Source: Microbulbifer hydrolyticus | GTDB lineage: Bacteria > Pseudomonadota > Gammaproteobacteria > Pseudomonadales > Cellvibrionaceae | Assembly: GCF_009931115.1 (NCBI RefSeq) | Contig: NZ_CP047491.1 | Coordinates: forward strand, 806,001 to 870,000 | DNA: 64,000 bases | Direction of reading: 5' to 3' | Shown: one piece after another, positions 1 to 9,284 of the stretch | How the letters are laid out: every line of letters starts with the position of its first letter | How positions within the stretch are numbered: the stretch's first letter is position 1 | Made by a program: the position numbers and the translations under genes | The notes under the pieces: model-generated | Database searches by the model: none | Seen by the model: only the letters and a program-made list of their open reading frames with translations | What the model was told of the DNA's origin: nothing

Positions 1-2
1 CA

Positions 3-731
3 GTTTTTGTTTCCGGCGGTGGCTCCGGAATCGGCGCCAGCCTGGTGGAATCCTTTTTTCAACAGGGTGCCAGGGTCGCTTTTGTGGACATCCAGCAAGA
101 AGTCTCCAACGTGCTGGTTGAGCGCCTGCGCAGTGCAGACAAGTCCGGTGAAGTACGTTTCTACCCCTGTGACCTGACGGATGTTGAGCGCCTGCAGGCG
201 GTGATTGCCCAGGCTGCCGAAGAGCTGGGGCCCATTTCGGTGCTGATCAACAACGCCGCCAACGATACCCGTCACGATTTCCGCGAAGTGACCCCCGAGC
301 AGTGGGACAAATGTCTCGCGGTCAATATGCGTCACCACTTCTTCGCGGCACAGGCCGTGTACCCGTATATGAAACAACTGGGCGCTGGCTCCATTATCAA
401 TCTCGGTTCCATGAGCTGGCACGCGGGCCAGGGCGGTATGCCCGGTTACACCAGCTCCAAGGCCGCCATCGAAGGTTTGACTCGCGGCCTCGCCCGCGAC
501 ATGGGCCCGGATCGTATCCGTGTGAACTGCCTGGTGCCTGGGTGGGTCATGACGGAAAAGCAGCTGAGCGAACGAATAGACGAGAGCGCCCGCGAAGCCA
601 TCGACAAGGGGCAGAGCGTGAAAGACCCACTGATGCCGGAAAGTATCAGTGCCATGGCGCTGTTTCTGGCTTCCGACGACGCGTCCATGTGTACGTCCCA
701 GAATTTTATCGTAGATGGCGGCTGGATCTAG
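3..731 (+). CDS. SDR-family sugar 1-dehydrogenase (D-xylose/L-arabinose type), 5' end missing
   Basis: Short-chain dehydrogenase that probably oxidises an aldopentose at C1 to the lactone with NAD(P)+ in the cytoplasm. The window opens inside the gene: the frame is open from base 3, and the nucleotide-binding glycines (VSGGGSGIG) are the first residues seen. The NNAA motif, the catalytic Ser in SMSWH and the YxxxK pair in GYTSSK follow, and the C-terminus FIVDGGWI is typical of the family. The SMSWH stretch and the FLASDDASMCT segment resemble Caulobacter-type xylose dehydrogenase. The downstream lactonase and 2,5-dioxovalerate dehydrogenase make L-arabinose the likely substrate. D-xylose or D-galactose cannot be excluded. 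Only the first few codons are lost. Confidence 0.82.
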   Translation, partial: VFVSGGGSGIGASLVESFFQQGARVAFVDIQQEVSNVLVERLRSADKSGEVRFYPCDLTDVERLQAVIAQAAEELGPISVLINNAANDTRHDFREVTPEQWDKCLAVNMRHHFFAAQAVYPYMKQLGAGSIINLGSMSWHAGQGGMPGYTSSKAAIEGLTRGLARDMGPDRIRVNCLVPGWVMTEKQLSERIDESAREAIDKGQSVKDPLMPESISAMALFLASDDASMCTSQNFIVDGGWI

Positions 732-802
732 AAATGGCCTGTGGCTACGACGTGATCGCCACAATTCCATTTCGAATCGAAAATGTTTTTAGGAGAAGTT
801 GA

Positions 803-2395
803 ATGACCATTACCGGAAAGCAATTGATCGCAGGCAACTGGACCGATGGCCGCGCTGACTCGTTTTACGGCGTGAACCCGGCTACTGGCGAAAATCTCGA
901 GCCGGCGATTACTGCCGCCGATGAATTCCAGGTCATTGAAGCGGTCAACGCCGCCAGCGCCTGTGCCACCGAGTTTGCCAACCTGGCCCCGGCCAAGCGC
1001 GCTAAATTTCTCAATGCCTGTGCCGACGAAATAATGGCCCTTGGTGATGAATTGCTGGAGCGTGTTTCCGCTGAAACAGGATATCCGCTGGCCCGCGCCC
1101 AGGGTGAACGCGGCCGTACCTGTGGTCAGCTGCGCCTGTTCGCCGACTGGATCGTCCAGGGCGAATACCTGGATGCGCGCATCGATACCGCCATGCCGGA
1201 TCGCGAGCCGCTGCCGCGCCCGGATCTGCGTTCATTCAATCAGGCCCTGGGACCGGTTGCGGTCTTCGGTGCGAGCAATTTCCCGCTGGCGTTCTCCGTC
1301 GCTGGCGGGGACACCGCGGCGGCGTTTGCCGCCGGTTGTCCGGTGATTGTGAAGGGACACAATTCCCACCCGGGCACCAGCGAGCTGGTGGCCCAGGCCA
1401 TCGACAAGGCCGTAAAGAGCACCGGTATGCCCGCCGGCGTATTCTCACTGATCATGGGTTCCGGTCGTCGTGTCGGCGCCGAGCTGGTCCAGGCGCCTGG
1501 CGTCAAAGCGGTTGGCTTCACCGGTTCCCTGCAGGGTGGCATGGCACTCTTTAACCTGGCCAATGCCCGTCCCGAGCCGATTCCGGTATTCGCGGAAATG
1601 GGCAGCATCAACCCGGTGGTTCTGTTGCCGGAAGCCCTGAAACAGAAGGCCGAAACCATTGCTGAGGGCTTTGTCGGTTCCCTGACACTGGGCACCGGCC
1701 AGTTCTGTGTAAACCCCGGCCTGGTGCTGGCGGTTGAAGGCGAAGAGCTGGACCGTTTCATCAGTGCCACCAGCGATGCCCTGGCCAAAGTGGGCTGTGG
1801 TGTGATGCTGAACGAGAACACCCTGAAAGGCTACCAGAGTGGTGTTGCCCGCCTGCGCGACCAGGAAGGTGTCGAGCAGGTTGCTGCGGGTGAAGCCGCC
1901 GGCAGTGAAAAGGGTTTCACTTGTCAGGCTGGCCTGTTGACTGTGGATGCGAAAAACTTCCTCGCCAACAAAGAGCTGCAGGAAGAAGTATTTGGTCCCA
2001 TGTCTCTGGTGGTGAAATGTCGCGATCACGCAGAGCTGTTGCAGGCGGTTTCCGCGCTACAAGGTCAGCTGACCGGTACTCTGCAGTGTACTGAGTCCGA
2101 ACTGGCCAACTATGACGACCTGGTGGAGGTCCTGCGCCAGAAAGTGGGCCGTGTGGTATGCAACAACTTCCCCACCGGTGTGGAAGTGTGCCACTCCATG
2201 ATGCACGGCGGTCCTTTTCCGGCGGCCACGGATGCGCGCTTCACCTCCGTAGGCACCATGTCAATCGCCCGTTTCGTGCGCCCCATCTGCTTCCAGAACT
2301 ACCCGGAAGCGCTGCTGCCGGACGCACTGAAAAACAGCAACCCGCTGAATATTGCCCGTCTTGTTAACGGTGAAAAAACCAGTGATGCAATCTGA
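803..2395 (+). CDS. 2,5-dioxovalerate (alpha-ketoglutarate semialdehyde) dehydrogenase
   Basis: Aldehyde dehydrogenase of about 530 residues, expected to turn 2,5-dioxopentanoate into 2-oxoglutarate, the last step of non-phosphorylative pentose oxidation. The catalytic Cys lies in GTGQFCVNPG near residue 300 and the general-base Glu in FAEMGSINP near residue 265. GFTGSLQGG is the cofactor-binding turn, and EEVFGPMSLVV is the usual C-terminal signature. The start follows AGGAG at 790-794. The ketoglutarate-semialdehyde subfamily is suggested by the FCVNPG active site and by the pentose context; related semialdehyde dehydrogenases remain possible. The epimerase start codon overlaps its 3' end. 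Confidence 0.85.
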   Translation: MTITGKQLIAGNWTDGRADSFYGVNPATGENLEPAITAADEFQVIEAVNAASACATEFANLAPAKRAKFLNACADEIMALGDELLERVSAETGYPLARAQGERGRTCGQLRLFADWIVQGEYLDARIDTAMPDREPLPRPDLRSFNQALGPVAVFGASNFPLAFSVAGGDTAAAFAAGCPVIVKGHNSHPGTSELVAQAIDKAVKSTGMPAGVFSLIMGSGRRVGAELVQAPGVKAVGFTGSLQGGMALFNLANARPEPIPVFAEMGSINPVVLLPEALKQKAETIAEGFVGSLTLGTGQFCVNPGLVLAVEGEELDRFISATSDALAKVGCGVMLNENTLKGYQSGVARLRDQEGVEQVAAGEAAGSEKGFTCQAGLLTVDAKNFLANKELQEEVFGPMSLVVKCRDHAELLQAVSALQGQLTGTLQCTESELANYDDLVEVLRQKVGRVVCNNFPTGVEVCHSMMHGGPFPAATDARFTSVGTMSIARFVRPICFQNYPEALLPDALKNSNPLNIARLVNGEKTSDAI

Positions 2396-3449
2396 ACTGA
2401 TTATGCCCAGAGGGATTGAAACTTCGGAGCTGTCGATCGGCAGCGGCAACCGGCCGCTGCAACTGGTTACTCTGGAGAACAACCGCGGTACCCGGGTCAC
2501 GTTGTGTGATCTCGGCGCCAGTCTGTATTCAATCCACACCAAAGATCGCTACGGTCACAGCGATAATATCCTGCTGACCTATGCGGACCCCCAGCACTGG
2601 CTGGACAATTTATGGTACCTGGGCGTAACCGCTGGCCGCGTCGCCAACCGGATTGGTGGCGCGCGCTTTGAGCTGGATGGGGAAACCTTCCTGCTGCCGG
2701 CGAACGATGGCGAAAACCATCTGCACGGCGGTCCGGAAGGACTGCACACCAAGCGCTGGCAAGTAGTGCAGAGCGAGTCGGCCGCGCGCTTCCAGTCGGT
2801 CACTTTCCGCTGCGTGAGTGCAGATGGTGACGGTGGTTACCCGGGCAACCTGGATATCGAGCTGACCTATTGTCTGGATGAGGACGATGCACTGACACTG
2901 GAATACCGCGCGGTTACCGATGCGGATACACCGGTGGCGCTGACCAATCACTGTTACTGGAATCTGGCAGGCAGCGACGGCATTCTGGAACACGAGCTGG
3001 AAATCCATGCGGATCACCTGCTGCGTTTGAGCGAGCAGTTAATCCCCACCGGAGAACTGCTGGATGTCACTGACACGCCGGTAGACTTCCGCAAGCGCAA
3101 GAAAATTGGTGCGGATATCGAATGGTGGCCGGGTGGCTACGATAACTTCTGGGTAGTCGACGAGACCGCAGGCAAGACGCTGAAGCCGATCGCCTCCCTG
3201 ATAGATCCCGCATCCGGTCGTTCGGTAAAAATTATTTCGAGCGAAGCCGGTGTACAGTTCTACAGCGGTAATTTTCTGGACGGCAGCCGGAACCGCGACA
3301 GCGGCTCCCCTATGAGTCAGTACGCAGGCCTGTGCCTGGAAACCCACGGTTTTCCGGACGCACCCAACCACAAGAATTTCCCTTCTGTCATTCTGAAGAA
3401 GGGAGAAGAGTACCGGCAGACAACGGTGTATCAGTTTTCTGCTGAGTGA
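2385..3449 (+). CDS. galM: Aldose 1-epimerase (mutarotase)
   Basis: Interconverts the alpha and beta anomers of an aldose, supplying the anomer used by the dehydrogenase upstream. The protein of about 354 residues shows the family signatures: NRIGGARFELDG, ENHLHGGPEG with the substrate-binding His, NHCYWNLAG with the catalytic His, and the catalytic Glu in GLCLETHGFPD near the C-terminus. The ATG at 2385 overlaps the stop of the previous gene by 11 nt, which suggests translational coupling. A second ATG at 2403 is possible. Neither has a strong ribosome binding site. The family is clear. Arabinose specificity is inferred from context. Confidence 0.88.
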   Translation: MQSELIMPRGIETSELSIGSGNRPLQLVTLENNRGTRVTLCDLGASLYSIHTKDRYGHSDNILLTYADPQHWLDNLWYLGVTAGRVANRIGGARFELDGETFLLPANDGENHLHGGPEGLHTKRWQVVQSESAARFQSVTFRCVSADGDGGYPGNLDIELTYCLDEDDALTLEYRAVTDADTPVALTNHCYWNLAGSDGILEHELEIHADHLLRLSEQLIPTGELLDVTDTPVDFRKRKKIGADIEWWPGGYDNFWVVDETAGKTLKPIASLIDPASGRSVKIISSEAGVQFYSGNFLDGSRNRDSGSPMSQYAGLCLETHGFPDAPNHKNFPSVILKKGEEYRQTTVYQFSAE

Positions 3450-3504
3450 CGATTTGAATTTTGGCCCGGGGTACAGGCCATCGGGCTCTAGTGGCGCACC
3501 CGCT

Positions 3505-3600
3505 GCCGGGGAACTGTTCACGAGACACGCCGTGAACCCATCCCTGGGGGCTCTTCCGCGAGGTCCCTCTCGCGGAAGGTCTCGCGAACAGTTCCCCGGC
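3505..3600 (-). repeat. Structured intergenic repeat, copy 1 (nested hairpins plus tag)
   Basis: Arms at 3505-3525 and 3580-3600 pair over 21 positions with one A/G change. Inside, 3552-3577 forms a second GC-rich hairpin closed over a CTCCC/GGGAG-type loop. Between the two lies the conserved tag at 3529-3553, read on the - strand. Copies 2 to 4 (41791-41895, 49476-49569, 49621-49730) share this plan with different arm sequences. This one separates the epimerase gene from the ABC importer genes. It has no run of T after it, so it is not an ordinary terminator. Confidence 0.75.
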
Positions 3601-3717
3601 ACCGGGAGCTTCGCATTGCAGTACCTAGTGTTCGTTCAGAAAAACTGGACGGAGCAAAAATGGGAGCTCAGCTCTCAACAATAAATATAAACAATCCAAA
3701 GTGATGAGGAGTCCGAT

Positions 3718-4665
3718 ATGAAGATCTCTCGAGTCCTGTCCGGCGCTTTTGCACTGGCCCTGTGTGCCAGCCAGAGCGCGCTCGCAACCACCATCGGTTT
3801 TTCCCAGGTCGGCTCGGAAAGTGGCTGGCGTACCAGTTTCAGCGAATCGGTAAAAGCCGAAGCCGAAAAGCGTGGTATTGAGCTCAAGTTTTCCGATGCC
3901 CAGCAAAAGCAGGAAAACCAGATCAAAGCCGTGCGCAGTTTTATCGCCCAGGGCGTCGATGCCATCATGATCGCCCCGGTGGTGGAAACCGGCTGGAAGC
4001 CGGTACTGCGCGAAGCCAAGCGCGCGCGTATTCCGGTGGTCATCCTCGACCGCAATGTCGACGTGAAAAACCAGTCTCTGTTCCTTACCCGCATCGCCTC
4101 CGACTTTGTCGAAGAAGGTCGTCGCGCGGCCCAGTGGCTGATGGATGAAACCGAAGGCAACTGCAAGATCCTCGAGCTGCAGGGTACCGTCGGTGCGACC
4201 GCGGCTATCGACCGAATGAAGGGCTTCAACGAAGTCATCGCCAAATACCCCAACTCCGAGATCGTGCGCAGCCAGACCGGTGAGTTTACCCGCACCAAGG
4301 GTAAAGAAGTGATGGAAGCCATGCTCAAGGCCGAGAACAGCGGTAAAGGTATCTGCGCACTCTGGTCCCACAACGACGAAATGGCCCTCGGTGCCATTCA
4401 GGCGATCAAGGAAGCGGGACTGAAGCCGGGTGAAGATATGCTCGTGGTGTCCGTAGACGGCGTGCCGGACTATTTCAAAGCCATGGCGGATGGCGATGCC
4501 AATGCCACCGTAGAGCTCAATCCGCACCTGGGTGCGCCGGCATTCGATGTGATCGAGGCCTACCTGAAAGGCGACCGCAAGGTGGAGAAGCTGATTACCA
4601 CGACTGGCGACCTGTTCACTCAGGAAACCGCCGCTGAAGAATACGCCAAGCGCGCCGGCAATTAA
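3718..4665 (+). CDS. ytfQ: Sugar ABC transporter periplasmic binding protein, YtfQ type
   Basis: Periplasmic binding protein of the ribose/galactofuranose cluster, 315 residues. A signal peptide of about 23 residues ends at ALA. The mature N-terminus TIGFSQVGSESGWR and the segment QQKQENQIKAVRSF are close to E. coli YtfQ as I remember it, as are ELQGTVGA and SVDGVPD. A GAGGAG Shine-Dalgarno lies just upstream of the ATG. The ATPase and two permeases follow directly, giving a full importer. E. coli YtfQ binds galactofuranose; beside an arabinofuranosidase and arabinose-oxidation genes, L-arabinose or arabinofuranosides are the likelier ligands (inference). Confidence 0.9.
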   Translation: MKISRVLSGAFALALCASQSALATTIGFSQVGSESGWRTSFSESVKAEAEKRGIELKFSDAQQKQENQIKAVRSFIAQGVDAIMIAPVVETGWKPVLREAKRARIPVVILDRNVDVKNQSLFLTRIASDFVEEGRRAAQWLMDETEGNCKILELQGTVGATAAIDRMKGFNEVIAKYPNSEIVRSQTGEFTRTKGKEVMEAMLKAENSGKGICALWSHNDEMALGAIQAIKEAGLKPGEDMLVVSVDGVPDYFKAMADGDANATVELNPHLGAPAFDVIEAYLKGDRKVEKLITTTGDLFTQETAAEEYAKRAGN

Positions 4666-4697
4666 CTAGCGCTCGAGATTACAAACGGGTGTGAGCC

Positions 4698-6194
4698 ATG
4701 ACGTTGTTAAGTCTGAGCAAAGTCGAAAAGCACTATCCGGGTGTGAAAGCCCTGGATGGCGTCGACTTCCAGCTGCGCGAGGGCGAAGTCCACGCACTGT
4801 TGGGTGAAAACGGGGCCGGCAAGTCCACGCTGGTAAAAGTCATGACCGGTGCGCTGGAAGGCGACGGCGGCAGCATGACTTATCTGGACAAGCCGCTGAA
4901 ACTGAAAAGCACTGCCCATGCGCAAACCGTGGGTATCAGCACCGTGTACCAGGAAGTGAATCTGCTACCCAATCTTACGGTGGCGCAGAACCTGTACCTG
5001 GGGCGCGAGCCGAAGAAGTTCGGGCTGATCGACTGGAAGCGCATCAATCGCCAGTCGAAAGAAGTGCTCAAGCGTTTTGATCTCGATATCGACGTGACCC
5101 GCCCGCTGTCGAGCTTCTCCGTGGCGATACAGCAACTGATTGCCATTGCCCGCGGTGTGGATATGTCCGCAAAGGTACTGGTACTGGACGAGCCCACCGC
5201 AAGTCTCGATGCCGATGAGTGCGAGCAGCTGTTTGGCGTGATGCGCGAGCTGAAGGCCAAGGGCATCGGGATCGTATTCATTACCCACTTTCTCGATCAG
5301 GTGTACGCGGTGTGTGACCGCATCACGGTGCTGCGCAACGGCCAGCTGGTGGGGGAGTTCGAAGCCGCCACACTGCCCCGCAGTGCGCTGGTGGGACACA
5401 TGCTGGGCAAGGAGTTGCAGGCGGAAACCAAGGCACAGGCTGACGGTCCACGGCAGCAGAGCGCGCTTGCCGAACCGCTGCTGGACCTGAAACAGGTGGC
5501 AGTGCGCGGTTCCCTGCACCCCACCGACCTGACCGTGCGCCGCGGTGAGGCGGTAGGCCTCGCCGGCCTGCTGGGTGCCGGGCGCTCAGAGGTCTGTCGA
5601 GCGGTATTCGGTGTAGACAAAAAAACGAGCGGTACTCTTACCTTCAAAAACAGCGAGCAACATTTTCGTCAGCCGTCGGAAGCCATTGCCGAAGGCCTGG
5701 CGCTGTGTCCGGAAGATCGCAAAACCAGCGGTATCGTGGGCCCCCTGTCCATTCGCGAAAATATTGCCCTGGCAGTACAGGCCCGCCGCGGCTGGTGGCG
5801 CCCCATCAGCCGGGCAGAGCAACAGGCGCTGGCGGACAAGTTTATCGCCGAGCTGCAGATTGCCACCCCGGATGCAGAAAAGCCCATCGAACAGTTGAGT
5901 GGTGGCAACCAGCAGAAAGTGATTCTTGCCCGCTGGCTGGCTACCAATCCACAGCTGCTGGTGCTGGACGAGCCAACCCGCGGGGTGGATATCGGTGCCC
6001 ACGCGGAAATCCTCAAGTTGATCAAAAAACTCTGCAGTGAAGGTATGTCGCTGCTGGTGACATCCTCCGAGCTCGACGAGCTGGTGGCCTTCTCCGACCG
6101 GGTCGCGGTGATGCGCGATCGCCGCAAGGTGGCGGAGATCGAGGGCGACGATATTACCGAAGGCAACATCATGCAGGCGATTGCGGAGGCGTAA
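4698..6194 (+). CDS. ytfR: Sugar ABC transporter ATP-binding protein, YtfR type
   Basis: Duplicated ATPase of 498 residues that drives the importer. Domain 1 (about residues 4-235) has Walker A GENGAGKST and Walker B VLVLDEPTASLD. Domain 2 (about 255-495) has a degenerate Walker A (GLLGAGRSEVC), the signature LSGGNQQKVILARW and Walker B LVLDEPTRGVD. This asymmetry is usual in RbsA/MglA/YtfR proteins. It starts 32 nt after the binding-protein gene and is followed by a GTG-started permease one base after its stop, so the genes are surely co-transcribed. Confidence 0.92.
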   Translation: MTLLSLSKVEKHYPGVKALDGVDFQLREGEVHALLGENGAGKSTLVKVMTGALEGDGGSMTYLDKPLKLKSTAHAQTVGISTVYQEVNLLPNLTVAQNLYLGREPKKFGLIDWKRINRQSKEVLKRFDLDIDVTRPLSSFSVAIQQLIAIARGVDMSAKVLVLDEPTASLDADECEQLFGVMRELKAKGIGIVFITHFLDQVYAVCDRITVLRNGQLVGEFEAATLPRSALVGHMLGKELQAETKAQADGPRQQSALAEPLLDLKQVAVRGSLHPTDLTVRRGEAVGLAGLLGAGRSEVCRAVFGVDKKTSGTLTFKNSEQHFRQPSEAIAEGLALCPEDRKTSGIVGPLSIRENIALAVQARRGWWRPISRAEQQALADKFIAELQIATPDAEKPIEQLSGGNQQKVILARWLATNPQLLVLDEPTRGVDIGAHAEILKLIKKLCSEGMSLLVTSSELDELVAFSDRVAVMRDRRKVAEIEGDDITEGNIMQAIAEA

Positions 6195-6195
6195 A

Positions 6196-7272
6196 GTGAG
6201 TAATGTTCAATCCGCTGCGATAGCGCAGCCTGTATCTCCAACCAGAGAGAAGCGGTTCTCGAATATTTCCGGGCGTTACCTGTGGCCGTCATTGGGGCTG
6301 TTCTGCCTACTGGCCATCAACCTGGCGATTGCGCCGGAGTTCTTCCATATCGAGATTCATGACGGCCGACTCTACGGAAGTTTGATCGATGTACTGAACC
6401 GCAGTGCGCCGGTGGCGCTGTTGGCCATCGGCATGACCCTGGTGATTGCGACCGGCGGTATCGACCTGTCGGTGGGAGCGACCATGGCCATTGCCGGTGC
6501 CGTATGTGCCAACCTGATAGTCGGCGGTGTGGACAGTATCTTTCTGCTGATTGCGGCGGGCCTTGCCGCCGGTCTCATTGCCGGCGCGGTCAACGGTGGG
6601 CTGGTGAGTTATATGGGCATTCAGCCCATTGTGGCGACACTGATCCTGATGGTGGCCGGGCGCGGTATTGCCCAGCTGATCAACTCCGGGCAGATCGTTA
6701 CTTTCCAGAATGACGCCTTCGCGTTTCTCGGGACCGGCTCATTTCTCGGATTGCCGTTCCCCATTGTGCTGGTGCTGATTGTGTTTGCGCTGGTGCAACT
6801 GCTGATGCGCAAGACCGCACTGGGACTATTTGTGGAAAGCGTTGGTTGCAATGCCGGTGCCAGTTATTACCTCGGTATCAATCAGCGTGCGGTAAAGATG
6901 ATGGTGTACTGCATTGCCGGCGTATGCGCAGCTCTCGCGGGCATGATTGCCGCAGCCGATATCCAGGGGGCGGACGCCAACAACGCGGGCCTTTGGCTTG
7001 AACTGGATGCGATTCTCGCGGTGGTGATTGGAGGTGCCTCGCTGATGGGTGGTCGTTTCTCGATTTTGCTGTCCATCATCGGTGTGCTGGTGATCCAGTG
7101 CCTGAGTACCACCATTATCATGAGTGGCCTGCCGGCGAAGTTTAACCTGCTGATCAAAGCGGTGGTGGTGATCTTTGTGTTACTGCTGCAGTCCCCGCTG
7201 TTCCAGCAACAGATGGCCGCGCTTTTCTCGCAGTTCAAGAAAAACAAAGACAATGGGGGAGCGCAGGCATGA
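6196..7272 (+). CDS. ytfT: Sugar ABC transporter permease, YtfT type
   Basis: Inner-membrane permease of the BPD_transp_2/RbsC family with about 9-10 hydrophobic segments. Family landmarks are IGMTLVIATGGIDLSVGA near residues 75-95 and ELDAILAVVIGGASLMGG in the last third. I chose the GTG at 6196 because GGAGG (6185-6189) sits at the right distance and the preceding stop codon ends at 6194. It pairs with the next permease, whose ATG overlaps this stop codon (ATGA). The long polar N-terminus before the first membrane segment also occurs in E. coli YtfT. Confidence 0.9.
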   Translation: MSNVQSAAIAQPVSPTREKRFSNISGRYLWPSLGLFCLLAINLAIAPEFFHIEIHDGRLYGSLIDVLNRSAPVALLAIGMTLVIATGGIDLSVGATMAIAGAVCANLIVGGVDSIFLLIAAGLAAGLIAGAVNGGLVSYMGIQPIVATLILMVAGRGIAQLINSGQIVTFQNDAFAFLGTGSFLGLPFPIVLVLIVFALVQLLMRKTALGLFVESVGCNAGASYYLGINQRAVKMMVYCIAGVCAALAGMIAAADIQGADANNAGLWLELDAILAVVIGGASLMGGRFSILLSIIGVLVIQCLSTTIIMSGLPAKFNLLIKAVVVIFVLLLQSPLFQQQMAALFSQFKKNKDNGGAQA

Positions 7273-8249
7273 TGAACTCCTTGGCCAACTCCAGATTCAC
7301 CTCGCTGTATGTGACCACCGCGCTGTTTGTGCTGTTGTTCCTGGTGGGTGCCTTTCAGTTTGACGGTTTTGGCAGTACCCGCGTGGTGGCCAACCTGTTT
7401 TCTGATAACGCATTTCTGGTAATTACCGCCATCGGTATGACTTTCGTGATCATTTCCGGTGGTATCGACCTGTCAGTGGGCGCGGTGATTGCGCTCACCG
7501 GCGTTGTATGTGGCCTGTTGATCGGCGAACTGCAGATGCACCCGCTGGTTGTATTCCCGCTGGTGTTGATCGGCGGTGGTCTGTTCGGCGCATCCATGGG
7601 TACATTGATCCACTACTACAAGCTGCAGCCATTTATCGTCACCCTTGCCGGTATGTTTCTGGCCCGTGGCCTGGCGACCACGCTGAGCGAGGAGTCGATC
7701 CCTATCGATCACCCGTTTTACGATACGGTGGCGGATTTCGGCTGGTTGCTGCCCGGTGGCGCCTGGGTGGGCGCCTCTACCCTGATCCTGTTTGCGGTAC
7801 TGGCGGCGGCCATTGTGCTGGCCCATTTCAGTCGTCTCGGGGGCTTCATCTACGCCCTTGGCGGCAGTGCCCAGTCCGCGCAGCTGATGGGCGTGCCCGT
7901 GGCCCGTACCACGATCAGTATTTACGCCATCAGTGGGTTTCTGTCCGCGCTTGGTGGAATTGTCTACTCCTTCTACACTTTCTCAGGATATTCTCTGGCC
8001 GCGGTTGGAATGGAACTGGATGCCATTGCGGCGGTGGTGATTGGTGGTACCCTGTTGACTGGCGGTTCCGGCTATGTGGTGGGCACCCTGATTGGTGTGC
8101 TGATCATGGGGGTTATCCAGACGTATATCTCGTTTGATGGCACCCTCAACAGTTGGTGGACCAAGATCGTGATTGGCCTGCTGCTGTTTGCCTTTATTGG
8201 CATGCAGCGCCTGTTGACCCGGCGCCAGGCGAGTGCCGCGGCCCATTGA
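7269..8249 (+). CDS. yjfF: Sugar ABC transporter permease, YjfF type
   Basis: Second permease of the importer, 326 residues with about 9 membrane segments. It carries the same landmarks as its partner: IGMTFVIISGGIDLSVGA and MELDAIAAVVIGGTLLTGG. Its start overlaps the stop of the previous gene by 4 nt. E. coli and many proteobacteria also place two different permeases (YtfT and YjfF) after YtfR, so the four-gene set is complete. It forms the channel with YtfT and YtfR. Confidence 0.9.
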   Translation: MMNSLANSRFTSLYVTTALFVLLFLVGAFQFDGFGSTRVVANLFSDNAFLVITAIGMTFVIISGGIDLSVGAVIALTGVVCGLLIGELQMHPLVVFPLVLIGGGLFGASMGTLIHYYKLQPFIVTLAGMFLARGLATTLSEESIPIDHPFYDTVADFGWLLPGGAWVGASTLILFAVLAAAIVLAHFSRLGGFIYALGGSAQSAQLMGVPVARTTISIYAISGFLSALGGIVYSFYTFSGYSLAAVGMELDAIAAVVIGGTLLTGGSGYVVGTLIGVLIMGVIQTYISFDGTLNSWWTKIVIGLLLFAFIGMQRLLTRRQASAAAH

Positions 8250-8307
8250 CCGCGGGCGGCACACAAATTGCCTTGATATTGAAAGACGATAATAAAAGAG
8301 GGCGCGC

Positions 8308-9228
8308 ATGCTCGAAGTACAGCGCATAGATGCAATCCAAGTCGGCAATACCCTTGGCGAGGGGGTACTGTGGAATCACAAAGAACAGAGTGTCTGGTGG
8401 ACCGATATCCACGAGTGCAAGCTTTACCGCCTCACCTGGCCGGGGCGAGCACTGGAGGTGTTCGACACCCCCGAGCGCCTGTGTGCCTTCGGCTTTACCG
8501 ACCGTGAAAACTGCATCGTGGCTGCCTTCGAAACCGGTTTCGCCCTGTTTGACTACCGTCGCGGCAAGATCTTGTGGCAGAAAACCCTGCTGGAAAAAGG
8601 CTGCGGCCTGCGTTTCAACGACGGAAAAATTGATCGCGAGGGCCGCTTCTGGGCGGGCACCATGGCGGAAGATGGCCGCGAGGAAGCTGCCGGTGTGCTC
8701 TATTGCCTGGAGCCGAATGGCGTGGTCAGCGAGCATGAAAAGGATGTATTTATTTCCAATGGCTGTTGCTGGAATGTGGATTCCAGCCATTTTTATTTCG
8801 CCGATTCACCCCGCCGAAGCATTTACCGGTACAAATTTGACGCCCGTCGTGGCGATCTCGGCAAGCGCGAACTGTTTGCCCGCACCATGTTTGGTATCTA
8901 CCCCGATGGCGCCACGGTCGATGCCGATGGGTACCTGTGGTCCGCACAGTGGCGTGGCGCGCGCATCCAGCGTTATTCACCCGATGGCAAGCTGGACGGT
9001 GCGGTACCCGTGCCTGTCAGTCAGCCCACCTGTGTCACCTTTGGTGGACCGAATATGGATATGATGTTTGTGACCACTGCGAAAGAATCCCTCAACGAGT
9101 GGACCCTGGATCGCGAGTGGCAGGCGGGTAACCTGTTCGTGTTCCAGACGCCATTCAAGGGAGTAATGGGATTCCGCTTTACAACGACACAGATACTGGA
9201 ACAGGTCGAGGAGCTGAAGCCAGCCTGA
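8308..9228 (+). CDS. SMP-30/gluconolactonase-family sugar lactonase (probable L-arabinonolactonase)
   Basis: Six-bladed propeller lactonase of 306 residues that would open the sugar lactone made by the dehydrogenase. Metal and active-site residues expected for the family are visible: Glu in NTLGEGVLW near the start, Asn-Asp in RFNDGKID near residue 105, Asn in ISNGCCWN near residue 150 and Asp in IYPDGATVD near residue 200. No signal peptide is present, so it acts in the cytoplasm. It follows the permease gene by 58 nt. The sugar specificity comes from context only; xylonolactone or galactonolactone are alternatives. Confidence 0.83.
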   Translation: MLEVQRIDAIQVGNTLGEGVLWNHKEQSVWWTDIHECKLYRLTWPGRALEVFDTPERLCAFGFTDRENCIVAAFETGFALFDYRRGKILWQKTLLEKGCGLRFNDGKIDREGRFWAGTMAEDGREEAAGVLYCLEPNGVVSEHEKDVFISNGCCWNVDSSHFYFADSPRRSIYRYKFDARRGDLGKRELFARTMFGIYPDGATVDADGYLWSAQWRGARIQRYSPDGKLDGAVPVPVSQPTCVTFGGPNMDMMFVTTAKESLNEWTLDREWQAGNLFVFQTPFKGVMGFRFTTTQILEQVEELKPA

Positions 9229-9249
9229 AAGACGCCGCTTACAGCAAGG

Positions 9250-9284
9250 ATCCCCGCCCGGCTACGCCGCGCGGGGATTTTTTA
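9250..9284 (+). terminator. Rho-independent terminator after the lactonase gene
   Basis: An 8-bp GC-rich stem (ATCCCCGC at 9250-9257 with GCGGGGAT at 9271-9278) is followed by a run of six T. It lies 22 nt after the lactonase stop and probably closes the importer/oxidation operon. Confidence 0.8.

Noticed and set aside
3454-3684. Open frame across repeat copy 1
   Set aside because: It reads through the nested hairpins and only reflects the repeat; similar meaningless frames occur over the other copies.
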